From DATDCV01 sp036524155 (GTDB taxonomy: Bacteria > Verrucomicrobiota > Verrucomicrobiia > Limisphaerales > UBA8199): a DNA stretch of 64,000 bases. Made by a program: the position numbers and the translations under genes. Numbering within the stretch: the stretch's first letter is position 1; every line of letters begins with the position of its first letter. The stretch is taken from contig DATDCV010000506.1 of NCBI GenBank assembly GCA_036524155.1, forward strand, positions 10,204 to 74,203, given 5' to 3'. Under the pieces are notes generated by a model. The model was not told the origin of the DNA. It worked only from the letters and a program-made list of their open reading frames with translations, and made no database searches. Below, piece by piece: positions 25,977 through 34,209 of this stretch.

Positions 25977-27128
25977 ATGGCTGGGTACCTGATGAACCTG
26001 GATAACCTGGAATCCCTCCGACTCTATATGAGGGCTGGAGTTTACGGGACCGTGCTGTCTCAACCCAACCGCCAGTGGCTGAAACACCATGAAGCCACGT
26101 TCGCCGACTACGTGACGATGAAGGCCGGGGACAACATATATTTCTTCATTGATCGGAAGATCTACGGCATCGGCCAGTTGGTGAACCTCGGCGGCGACTG
26201 CAAGTTTCTGAATTTCAAGGACGCCTGCACTCCTCAGGCCTTCACCTATGACGCTGTGAAGGCGGAATTGCTCTGGGACGAAGGGATCCTGAGCGCGAAT
26301 CAGCGATGGATATGCGCATTCCGGCCATCTCCGCACTTCTTCCGGCGTGGGCTCGACATGGATGACATGTTGGCCTCGAACCCTTCAGCCTTCCGGACGC
26401 TTCGGGCCTTCTGGAAAGTCTCGTTTATTAAGCTTGACGACAACGAAAACCAGGCCTTTAAGGACGCTCTCCTCAAGCTCAATCAAGACGCGTTGCTGGC
26501 GCCGGATGCGGACCATGTGTTCGGAACTGAGTGGCAAAGCCAACACGCGGCGCTGCACGCCCGAGTTCAAAGCTCGGATTACAGGCTGAAAGTCGCGCCG
26601 ATGCTCGCTGCCTGCGCCGACGGCGACCGTCTGCGGCACGAGATGGCAGTGGAAGCGGGTCTCCTGTACCAACTGGCATATTCGGATCCTCCGACGGAGG
26701 GGCTGTTCGGCAGTTGGGGGTTTTTGCACCACCAAGTGGTCGCCTCCCCGTTTAAACCCATAGATTACATGGACAGGATGGATCTGTTTGGCTACGCCTT
26801 CATTCCCGCGTTTGAGCCCACAAAGTCAAGGTTCCTGGTCGGCGAAATCAAGAAGGACGCCGGAACTACAGCAGATCTCGAGCAACTGCTGAAATACGTG
26901 GATTGGGTGAAGGATGAGTACGCTTTCGGTGATTACGGCATGATCAAAGCATACCTGATAGCCCATGACTTTGAGGGCTCGGTAATCGAAGGCCGGAAGG
27001 AAATTGCGACCCGGAGGTATATTGTTGGCCGAAGACCAGCCAAGTCGTGCGAGTGGTCGGATCTTTCTTTGGTGAAGTATGCGTATGACCCCGAGCAACA
27101 ACGCCTGGCATTCACGATTGCCGAATAG
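25977..27128 (+). CDS. Probable PD-(D/E)XK restriction endonuclease with EVE/PUA-like N-domain
   Basis: 383 residues. Residues about 10-110 (GTVLSQPNRQWLKHH, MKAGDNIYFFIDRKIYGI, QLVNLGG) resemble an EVE/ASCH-type base-sensing domain. The C-terminal third carries a nuclease-like core: Asp269 in MDRMDLFGY, 21 residues later Glu290-x-Lys292 in LVGEIKKD, then a helix ending LLKYVDWVKDEY and a strand AYLIAHDF, as in PD-(D/E)XK or NucS-like folds. Position 10 bp after a Dam-class methyltransferase suggests the cognate or a modification-dependent nuclease. No characterised enzyme was recognised, so assignment rests on motifs and context. Confidence 0.65.
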   Translation: MAGYLMNLDNLESLRLYMRAGVYGTVLSQPNRQWLKHHEATFADYVTMKAGDNIYFFIDRKIYGIGQLVNLGGDCKFLNFKDACTPQAFTYDAVKAELLWDEGILSANQRWICAFRPSPHFFRRGLDMDDMLASNPSAFRTLRAFWKVSFIKLDDNENQAFKDALLKLNQDALLAPDADHVFGTEWQSQHAALHARVQSSDYRLKVAPMLAACADGDRLRHEMAVEAGLLYQLAYSDPPTEGLFGSWGFLHHQVVASPFKPIDYMDRMDLFGYAFIPAFEPTKSRFLVGEIKKDAGTTADLEQLLKYVDWVKDEYAFGDYGMIKAYLIAHDFEGSVIEGRKEIATRRYIVGRRPAKSCEWSDLSLVKYAYDPEQQRLAFTIAE

Positions 27129-27482
27129 TCTGAACCAGTGGCTAGCGGAGATTTACCTGAGCGTGTCAAAGTGAACCTTCCAGCGGGGGCGAAAAGGGTA
27201 AAGCCCTTGGCGCCTTTTCCGAAAACGCCCGTTTTCGGCCAGCCTCGGAGCGGGGCGAAACATCACCCCGCTCATGAAAACAGCAAAAGGAAAAAGGGGC
27301 TCACACATAACGTCGCTAGACTCCCGGGCTGGATAGACTGCTCGGGAGGATGAACGACCGCGAGCTCGGCAAACGAATAGATTGCTCAGATTCGGCAGTG
27401 CGGTTGCGGCGGGGGCGGAGGCGAGTTGAACCGTTGAGACGCGGAAGTTTACGCAAAGGTGTGAATCTGATAATTCTCCGGC
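27129..27482. other. Intergenic region without a recognised feature
   Basis: No reading frame on either strand has plausible composition. A loosely repeat-C-like run (AAAAGGAAAAAGGGGCTCAC) lies near 27285-27304. Nothing else was seen. Confidence 0.4.
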
Positions 27483-27995
27483 ATGGCACGCAATGAGCCA
27501 TCCGATAGTTTGCCCTTAGCCGACGTCCTGCGCGCGGCGAACGATTTGGTGACCGCGGGGCTGATTAAGGACTGGGCGCTCGGCGGCGCGCTCGCGGCGA
27601 TTTACTACGTCGAACCGTTCACCACCTACGACGCCGACATTTTTTTCATCCCGAAGGATAATGGCCTGGCTTCGGGCATTCCCGCCATTTACGCGCACCT
27701 GCAGGCACAGGGCTGGGAAGTCGAACGCGAACACCTGTTGGTGCGTGGATTCCCTGTGCAATTCCTCGCCGCCAGCGGTTTGACCGAGGAAGCAGTGCGC
27801 GAGGCCGAGCGCATTGATTATGAAGGCGTCCCCGCCAAAGTTTTCCGGGCCGAACACATTGTGGCCATCGCCGCCCGCGTGGGCCGCGCCAAGGACAAGG
27901 CGCGCATTGAGCAGTTACTCCAGCAGGCCGACCTGGACCAAAGCCGCTTGGAACATATCCTGCAACGGCATAAACTGAAACTGCCGAAGCCATGA
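27483..27995 (+). CDS. Nucleotidyltransferase-fold protein, toxin-antitoxin type
   Basis: 170 residues. LIKDWALGGALAAIYY followed by TYDADIFFIP matches the minimal nucleotidyltransferase core (GG, then DxD-like acidic pair) of AbiEii/DUF6036-type proteins. The C-terminus (RIEQLLQQADLDQSRLEHIL) is helical. Enzymes of this fold in small two-gene loci transfer nucleotides or phosphates to tRNA or proteins, but no activity is assigned here. Its TGA overlaps the next ATG (ATGA), giving a coupled two-gene locus of toxin-antitoxin character. Start at ATG 27483. Confidence 0.7.
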   Translation: MARNEPSDSLPLADVLRAANDLVTAGLIKDWALGGALAAIYYVEPFTTYDADIFFIPKDNGLASGIPAIYAHLQAQGWEVEREHLLVRGFPVQFLAASGLTEEAVREAERIDYEGVPAKVFRAEHIVAIAARVGRAKDKARIEQLLQQADLDQSRLEHILQRHKLKLPKP

Positions 27996-28150
27996 ACGCC
28001 GAAATGCGACAGAAACTGGCGCGCGAACCGTTTGCGGAAAAGATCCGCAAAGTGGCGCAACTCATTCGCCTGGCCAAAACCTTCCCGCGGCGTCCACGAT
28101 TAACCCGGTCGCGCCCTCACACAAACGGGGCAAAAGGGGTTCACCCCTAG
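27992..28150 (+). CDS. Small partner protein, 3' end truncated by repeat C
   Basis: 52 codons beginning MNAEMRQKLAREPFAEKI followed by RKVAQLIRLAKTFPRRP, a basic helical pattern common in the small partner of nucleotidyltransferase loci. It starts in an ATGA overlap with the preceding gene. From 28130 the frame enters repeat family C and ends at TAG 28148-28150 with a non-homologous tail (NGAKGVHP), so the native C-terminus was probably lost when the repeat arrived. Confidence 0.55.
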   Translation: MNAEMRQKLAREPFAEKIRKVAQLIRLAKTFPRRPRLTRSRPHTNGAKGVHP

Positions 28151-28199
28151 CCTGGTTCATTTTCCTCCTGAACTTGCGGTTTGGCGGATGGACGGCACC
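28130..28199. repeat. Repeat family C, copy 2
   Basis: Full copy of the element at 9452-9522, same plus-strand orientation. It contains the minus-strand end (PSIRQTASSGGK, stop) of the reading frame at 28157-28390 and its 3' flank. Confidence 0.8.
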
Positions 28200-28390
28200 A
28201 CGACCTCTACCTGGCGGGTCTCTCCAGGCTGGATTTCGACTGTTTGCACGTGAGAACCGAAACTGCTCTCCGAAGCGGTCGATTTGCGCCAGACAACGAT
28301 GTCCAGGCTGCCGGTGGGAACTTGCGGGAAAATGAAACGGCCGTTTTCATCCGTCGTCGTTCGGTACGCGGGGTATTCTAGATCCATCAT
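28157..28390 (-). pseudogene. C-terminal fragment of a carboxypeptidase-regulatory-like domain protein
   Basis: 77 codons: YRTTTDENGRFIFPQVPTG, LDIVVWRKS, HVQTVEIQPGETRQVEVVV. This is the last part of a carboxypeptidase regulatory-like (transthyretin-like) beta-sandwich; the first strands are missing and the fragment starts at ATG 28388-28390, only 6 bp after the stop of the NHL gene on the same strand. A whole domain would need about 15-20 more residues and such domains are usually the end of a larger protein, so this is most likely a remnant, though a short expressed protein cannot be excluded. Confidence 0.5.
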
Positions 28391-28396
28391 TGAGGA

Positions 28397-31060
28397 TCAG
28401 GGCGCAGTGGCGCGATAGAAGCGGGCCTGGAGGGCGGCGTGGGTGTCGGTGAAGGTCCATTTACCGGTGGCCTCGGCGGGGTGGGTGGATACGGTTTGCC
28501 AGGTGACCGGTTCGGCGAGGCTGGTTGTAGTTTGGAGGCTGTAGAAAGCTCCGGGAGCGGCAGACATGAACAAGCTCACCGTGCCGTCAGGGTTTAGGCA
28601 AGCTTGCAGCCGAGGCAGCGCTACGGTGACAGTGGCCACGTAGCTGGTGACACTGCCATAGGCGTTCATGATTATCACATCATAATCGCAGGCATTGGCG
28701 AGCGTGACATTGTTCAGAGCCAGGTTGGGGCCGGGAGCCGGCAGCATGCGCACGCGATGGTTGCCGGAATCAGCAAAGAACAGGTTACCCTGGGGGTCCA
28801 TGGCCAGGCCACCGGGGTAGCAGATGCTGGCGTTAGTTGGCGCGTTATTGTTGGCATATCCGAGGTTGCCGTCGCCTACTACGGTAGTGATGATGCCGTT
28901 GGTATCGACCTTACGAATACGTTGGTTTTCGGAATCGGAAATGAACAGGTTGCCCTCGCGATCCACCAGCACCCTGGCAGGTCCCCACAAGTTGGCGGAC
29001 GTCGCCGGACCGTCGTCGCCGCCGTAGGTTCCGAGATCTGGCGGACTGGGGCCAACGCCGGCGACAGTGCCGATGATGCCATTGGTGTCCACGCTGCGGA
29101 TCCGGTTGTTGAAGTAGTCCGCAATGAGCACATTGCCGGTGCCATCCAGAGCAATGCCGACCGGGTTGTATAGAGTGGAATTGGTGGCCGCGTCGCCATC
29201 GCCGGAGTAACCGCGGCCGGCGTTGCCGGCAATCGTCGTAAGAATGCCGTTGGTGTCTACCCGGAAGACCCGGTTGATGTTGCCATCCGCGATCAACAGG
29301 TTGCCGCCGGCATCCAGCGCCACGTCGTCGGGAAAATCCAATGGCGCGTTCGTTGCCGGTTGGCCGCTCACCGGCACACTGCCGAACCCGGTGCCAGCCA
29401 CCGTGGCGATGATCCCGTTGGTATTCACCTGGCGGATGCGGTGATTGTTGACGTCCGCAATGAACAGGTTGCCGGCAGGGTCCACGGCCACACCTGCGGG
29501 CGAATACAGGCTGGTATTGGTAGCGGCAACACCGTCGCCGGAGTATCCGGAATTGGTGTTGCCGGCTACGGTGGTAATGAGGCCGTCCGGGCTGACCTTT
29601 CGGACGCGGTCGTTTCGGCTTTCCGCAATGAACAGATTACCCAGGGAGTCAAACGCCAGGCCGAAGGGAGTCGCCAAGGTAGCTTTGGTGGCTGGACCGC
29701 CATCGCCCCCGAAAGATCCGAACCCGGTGCCCGCCACGGTACTAATCAAGCCGTCGGGCGTCACTTTGCGGATCCGGTTGTTACCGGCATCGGCGATGAA
29801 CAGGTTCCCAGCGCCGTCGAGGGCAACGCCGGACGGCCCGCTAAACGTCGCGTTGGTAGCGGCACCGCCATCGCCAGAAAAACCGTAGGTGCTCTTGCCG
29901 GCGACGAGGGTCGTGGCACCATTGGTGGCAACGCGCCATACCCGCTCGCCGCTCTCGTCCGCGACGACGAAGTTGCCGAGCGCATCCAGGCAAAAGCCAA
30001 CCATGCTGGAGACGCTGGCACTGGCTGCAAGGCTAGTGATGATGCCGTTGGTGATCCGGCGAATGCGGTTGTTGCCCTCGTCCAGGATGAATATGGCGCC
30101 GGCAGAATCCACAGCCACACCGACGGGGCTGCTGAGGCTGGCATTGGTCGCCCATCCGCGGTCACCTGAATAACCGGAGTTTCCGTTGCCGGCTATGGTG
30201 GTGATGATTCCGTTTGCATCTACCTTTCGGATGCGATCATTGTAGTTATCAGCGATAAAGAGGTTCCCCTCGGAATCCAGGGCCACTCCCGCGGGCCGGT
30301 TCAACCCCGCGTCGACCGCCGGGCCGCCATCACCGGAGTAGGTGCCGTAATAAATCGAGCCGAAATGGACAGTTGCCCCGTTGCCCGCGACGGTGGTGAT
30401 GATCCCATTCGTATCTACCTTCCGCACGCGATGGTTATAGCTATCCGCGATGAACACCGTCCCATCACCGCTTACCGCGACGCCTGCCGGTAGATACAGG
30501 CTGGCATTGGTAGCCGGGCCGCCGTCACCGGAATAAGCCCCACGGAACGTGCTGGCGAGCAAACCATTTCCTGCCACGGTGGTGATGGCGCCATTGGTGT
30601 CGAGGCGGCGAACCCGATTATTGTACCAGTCAGCAATGAACAACCGGCCGTTTGCGTCGGTGGCCAGCGCGCGAGGCATAAAGAGGACCGCATTGGTCGC
30701 CACACCGCCATCACCACAGCCACCGCCGGCAACCGTGGTAATAACGCGCGGAACGTTGGTCCCATTACAGCGCCACTGGTAAGTGAAGGGGCCGGGGCCG
30801 GAGGCCACGACTGTCAGGGTGGTGCGGCCTCCGCTGATTACCGTTTGACTGATCGGCTGGAGGATGATGGTGGGAGCAGTCTGGGCCACGACGTGACCGG
30901 TCAGGAGCAGAGTGACAAATGCAGCCGTAATTCTCCAGTTGCCGCTCAGGCAACCTTCCTTTTCGGGACGGTCTTCTACGTGCCCGCTACCTTTCAACGC
31001 TGTCGAGCTTAGAAAGCCATTTGGTTCCCGCAAAGACATTTCGCCGTTGAGAACGCGCAT
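28397..31060 (-). CDS. Secreted NHL-repeat protein with propeller inserted in an Ig-like domain
   Basis: 887 residues. A long N-region leads to an export segment (ITAAFVTLLLTGHVVAQ). Residues about 62-105 (IILQPISQTVISGG, FTYQWRCNGTNVP) are the first half of an Ig-like domain. About 13 NHL repeats follow (GVALDGAGNLFIADAGNNR, IRKV, ITTVAGNG). Then the second half of the Ig domain resumes (LALNNVTLANACDYDVI, AYGSVTSYVATVTV). The end (YSLQTTTSLAEPVTWQTV ... RFYRATAP) is the shared C-terminal module. NHL propellers bind protein, RNA or glycan partners; role here unknown. Start ATG 31058-31060. Confidence 0.88.
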   Translation of the reverse strand: MRVLNGEMSLREPNGFLSSTALKGSGHVEDRPEKEGCLSGNWRITAAFVTLLLTGHVVAQTAPTIILQPISQTVISGGRTTLTVVASGPGPFTYQWRCNGTNVPRVITTVAGGGCGDGGVATNAVLFMPRALATDANGRLFIADWYNNRVRRLDTNGAITTVAGNGLLASTFRGAYSGDGGPATNASLYLPAGVAVSGDGTVFIADSYNHRVRKVDTNGIITTVAGNGATVHFGSIYYGTYSGDGGPAVDAGLNRPAGVALDSEGNLFIADNYNDRIRKVDANGIITTIAGNGNSGYSGDRGWATNASLSSPVGVAVDSAGAIFILDEGNNRIRRITNGIITSLAASASVSSMVGFCLDALGNFVVADESGERVWRVATNGATTLVAGKSTYGFSGDGGAATNATFSGPSGVALDGAGNLFIADAGNNRIRKVTPDGLISTVAGTGFGSFGGDGGPATKATLATPFGLAFDSLGNLFIAESRNDRVRKVSPDGLITTVAGNTNSGYSGDGVAATNTSLYSPAGVAVDPAGNLFIADVNNHRIRQVNTNGIIATVAGTGFGSVPVSGQPATNAPLDFPDDVALDAGGNLLIADGNINRVFRVDTNGILTTIAGNAGRGYSGDGDAATNSTLYNPVGIALDGTGNVLIADYFNNRIRSVDTNGIIGTVAGVGPSPPDLGTYGGDDGPATSANLWGPARVLVDREGNLFISDSENQRIRKVDTNGIITTVVGDGNLGYANNNAPTNASICYPGGLAMDPQGNLFFADSGNHRVRMLPAPGPNLALNNVTLANACDYDVIIMNAYGSVTSYVATVTVALPRLQACLNPDGTVSLFMSAAPGAFYSLQTTTSLAEPVTWQTVSTHPAEATGKWTFTDTHAALQARFYRATAP

Positions 31061-31163
31061 TTGATCGCTCGCGGCACCCCTTCGCCTGCATCGGTTGTAC
31101 TTGAACTTTTTCTAATGCATGCATTTAGCTTGAGTTGCGGCGTGGCCGGACTATTTTCATGAT

Positions 31164-32030
31164 GTGATCCCTGTGGTTCTCAAGCCGGGCTTCCCGAAAA
31201 AGGGATCGCCCGGAAGTGTCACCTGCGCGCAGGCAAGAGCCTTCACGTTAATCGAGCTCCTGGTCGTTATCGCTATTATTGCGATTTTGGCAGCGATGCT
31301 CCTTCCCGCGCTGTCCCGCATGAAAGAGAAGGGCAAGCAGACCAGTTGCTTGAATAACCTGCGCCAGATGGGCCTGGCCGCATTCCTGTATGCTCACGAC
31401 AACCAGGATAAGCTTCCGCCGCCGGAGTTTGATCCGGACCGCATTCCGGGCTCCAATCCGTGGCGCGGGTATTTGCTCTTTTGGGATCCGGGGAAAATGG
31501 GGCAGCCCGCTCGTTCGGAAGCGGCGGTGAATCTGGGGCTTCTTTACGTCGGGAATTATCTGCGGGCTCCACTGATCTACTACTGTCCCAGCCTCAGACA
31601 CGCGCCCGGACTAAGAGTTGTTTTTGAGAAGAAGTATTTTGAAAGTCCCACCGTTCCGTGGCCGATGTACTCCGTCGACGGCCAGGTGAATACGACCTAC
31701 ACCTATTTCCCGCAAACGGATGTGCTCTCGATCCGCGGGGATGAAGCGAGCCTGGGCTGGACGCAAGTAGCCAACAAGCAGACGCAGTTGAGCGCGAAAC
31801 GCTCGATGATGACCGATTTGATTTATACCTGGGGCACGCTGGCCCATACCTCGGGCAAAAATCCTTTCGGCGTGAATGTGCTATGGGGAGACGGCCACAT
31901 CAATTTCTGCAAAACGCCGGCCGCATTTAATCCGACTCTTTGGGGCGGCACCGGCGCCAACCCCACAACCGAAACCCCCGGCGATAACGCAACCCACTGG
32001 CGGACCATTGTCTCGTTCCTACGACCCTAG
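31164..32030 (+). CDS. Type II secretion/pilin-like prepilin protein (H-X9-DG class)
   Basis: 288 residues. The prepilin cleavage and methylation signal is AFTLIELLVVIAIIAILAAM at about residues 26-45, followed by the charged helix SRMKEKGKQTSCLNNLRQM. The end contains VNVLWGDGHINF, the H-X9-DG-type tail motif of verrucomicrobial and planctomycetal pseudopilins. Processing by a prepilin peptidase and assembly into a pseudopilus or secretion as a minor pilin are expected. Start is GTG 31164; the leader before the cleavage site is 26 residues. Many paralogues per genome are usual in this phylum. Confidence 0.9.
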   Translation: MIPVVLKPGFPKKGSPGSVTCAQARAFTLIELLVVIAIIAILAAMLLPALSRMKEKGKQTSCLNNLRQMGLAAFLYAHDNQDKLPPPEFDPDRIPGSNPWRGYLLFWDPGKMGQPARSEAAVNLGLLYVGNYLRAPLIYYCPSLRHAPGLRVVFEKKYFESPTVPWPMYSVDGQVNTTYTYFPQTDVLSIRGDEASLGWTQVANKQTQLSAKRSMMTDLIYTWGTLAHTSGKNPFGVNVLWGDGHINFCKTPAAFNPTLWGGTGANPTTETPGDNATHWRTIVSFLRP

Positions 32031-32058
32031 CGACCGCCAGAGCCTCGGCAACCACGGC

Positions 32059-32097
32059 GCAAAAGGGGTTCACCCATAGCCCGGTTCATTTCCCTTC
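32059..32097. repeat. Repeat family C, partial copy 3
   Basis: GCAAAAGGGGTTCACCC and the following TTCATTTCCCTTC match copies 1 and 2; homology ends there. Lies between the pseudopilin and the serine hydrolase. Confidence 0.7.
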
Positions 32098-32195
32098 CGC
32101 TTTGGTAAAACAGTTCATCCGCGCAGAAACAGGACGGAACGTGATCGGGCCGGGCCGGTCCAAAATAGCGAACTATTTACAGCACGAAACCGAGC

Positions 32196-34085
32196 ATGAA
32201 GAACGGCCTGCTGTCAGCGTGCTTGCTGATGGGCTTGAGCGTGTTGCCGGCGTTGGGGGTAGAGACCAACAGCGGACCCCATTCCATTTCGGAGCTCCGA
32301 AAGGCGATAGAATCAATCCTCAAGGAAACTAAAACGCCGGGCGCGGCCATCGCCATCGTCACGAGCAACCAGGTCGAGTGGCTGGCCGGCATCGGCAAGG
32401 CTGACGTGGCCGCCGATCTGCCGGTGACGCCGGACACGCTTTTCCGACTCGGCTCGGTTTCCAAGGGGTTTGTCGCACTGGCCGCACTGCAATTGCAGGA
32501 GGCCGGCAAGCTCAAGTTGACCGACACCGTACGGCAATGGGTGCCCGACGTGGCGTTTGTGAATCCGTGGGAAGTTACCAATCCCGTGCGGCTTGTGCAC
32601 TTGATGGAACACACGTCCGGCTTCGACGACATGCACCTGCGTGAGTATGCGCTCAACGACCCGGCGATGACCTTGAACGCCGCACTGGCTTATGGGGCGT
32701 CGTCGCGCGTGTGCCGCTGGCCACCGGGCACCCGCCTGGCTTACTGCAATTCCGGTCCGGGCGTCGTGGCGGCGGTGATTGAAAAAGCTTCCGGCGAGCG
32801 TTTTGAAGATTATGTCCAGAAACACATCTTCCATCCGCTGCACATGGACGGCGCAAGTTACGTTTATACACCTGAGGTGCAACGGCGGCTGAGCAAATTG
32901 TATCGGCCCGATGGGGTCACGCCCTATCCCTACTGGCATGTCGGCCTGCGGCCGACCGCCGGGCTGAACGCGTCAGCGCGCGACATGGTGAATTATCTTC
33001 GCTTCCTGCTTCAACGCGGCAGTCTCGACGGCACGCAAGTGTTGCAGGCTGCATCCATCGAGCGCATGGAACGGGGAGAGACAACCCCGGCGGTCAAATT
33101 GGGCCGCGTGGTTCAATACGGTTTGTTCAATTACGAATACATCCACGGTCCTTTTGTGTTTCACGGCCACAACGGGGCCGTGATGGGCGATATCACGCAG
33201 ATGGGATATTTGCCCGGCCAGGGCTGCGGCTACGTGGTGATGATCAATTCCGGAAGTTCCATTGCCGCGTGGCGGATTGCCAGCCTGGTGCGTGACTATT
33301 TGCGAGCCCGGTTAACTCCGCCGCCGCTGCCGCCGGTGGTGCGAGTGCCCGACCAACTCAAGCAGCATTATGCCGGCTATTACCAGAACATCACCCCCAT
33401 GATGCAGTGGTCCCAAGGCATAAACCGGTGGCTGAATGCCCGCACACTCACCGTCACCTCAAACGGGTTTTCGGTTAGTCTTCACGGATTCTACAAGCAT
33501 CGCGTACTCCCGGTGACGGAACGGTTGTATCGCGATGAGAATGCTTCTTTGGCCACCATCGCCTTGCTGCCCGACACGGATGGACACACCTTGATTCAAT
33601 GCCGCTTGGACACCTACGAGCGAATTCCGGCGCTGGAATACTGGGCGCAGATGGCTGGCATAGCCCTGGTGTGTGCGGTGGTCGTGAGCTCGTTGGTCAT
33701 GGCTCCGATTTGGATGGTGAGGCGTTGGCTGGGCAAATCCCGCAATCCCGGGCCATTATCGGTGCGTCTCCTGCCGCTGGTCAGCGTCGTCCTGCTCGTA
33801 GCGTTTGCGGTGTTGCTCGGCAGCGGATTTCGCGGTTTTCTGTCGGGCAGATATATTGACGATGCCAGCGTAGGCACTCCGAACTTTCAAACGGTAAGCC
33901 TCTGGTTGGTAAGCCTGGGATTTCCGCTGACGGCTGCCGCAAGTCTGTATGTCGTGTGGCGCGAGCGGCACACACCCATGAAACGCGCGGCTTACTGGTA
34001 TTCGTTCCTGGTCGCATTGACGATGGCGGCGGCGGCGGTTTATCACGGCTGGTGGGGCCTGATTGGACTGCGCCTTTGGACGTAA
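32196..34085 (+). CDS. Serine hydrolase (beta-lactamase class C family), membrane-anchored
   Basis: 629 residues with a signal peptide (LLSACLLMGLSVLPALG). Penicillin-binding-protein-like catalytic signature: SVSK at 87-90 (Ser87 nucleophile, Lys90), YCN at 183-185, and HGHNGAVMG as the third motif. Residues about 480-629 hold four hydrophobic segments, anchoring the enzyme to the membrane, an arrangement seen in many CubicO-type hydrolases. Substrate could be peptidoglycan peptides, D-amino acid peptides or esters; not determinable. Start ATG 32196. Confidence 0.9.
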   Translation: MKNGLLSACLLMGLSVLPALGVETNSGPHSISELRKAIESILKETKTPGAAIAIVTSNQVEWLAGIGKADVAADLPVTPDTLFRLGSVSKGFVALAALQLQEAGKLKLTDTVRQWVPDVAFVNPWEVTNPVRLVHLMEHTSGFDDMHLREYALNDPAMTLNAALAYGASSRVCRWPPGTRLAYCNSGPGVVAAVIEKASGERFEDYVQKHIFHPLHMDGASYVYTPEVQRRLSKLYRPDGVTPYPYWHVGLRPTAGLNASARDMVNYLRFLLQRGSLDGTQVLQAASIERMERGETTPAVKLGRVVQYGLFNYEYIHGPFVFHGHNGAVMGDITQMGYLPGQGCGYVVMINSGSSIAAWRIASLVRDYLRARLTPPPLPPVVRVPDQLKQHYAGYYQNITPMMQWSQGINRWLNARTLTVTSNGFSVSLHGFYKHRVLPVTERLYRDENASLATIALLPDTDGHTLIQCRLDTYERIPALEYWAQMAGIALVCAVVVSSLVMAPIWMVRRWLGKSRNPGPLSVRLLPLVSVVLLVAFAVLLGSGFRGFLSGRYIDDASVGTPNFQTVSLWLVSLGFPLTAAASLYVVWRERHTPMKRAAYWYSFLVALTMAAAAVYHGWWGLIGLRLWT

Positions 34086-34209
34086 CAGCTCCAACAGAAA
34101 CCAGAGCCTCAGTGCAAGCCACTTTTCCCGGGCCAAGGGTTGGCGCTTGACAGATCGGCCACATTGTATTCTGCTGCCCGAAGTTCAATCAGGAAGCGCA
34201 GGTTCAATT

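Noticed and set aside
28397..31060. CRISPR-like or tandem DNA repeat from periodic sequence
   Set aside because: Periodicity comes from NHL protein repeats within one open frame.
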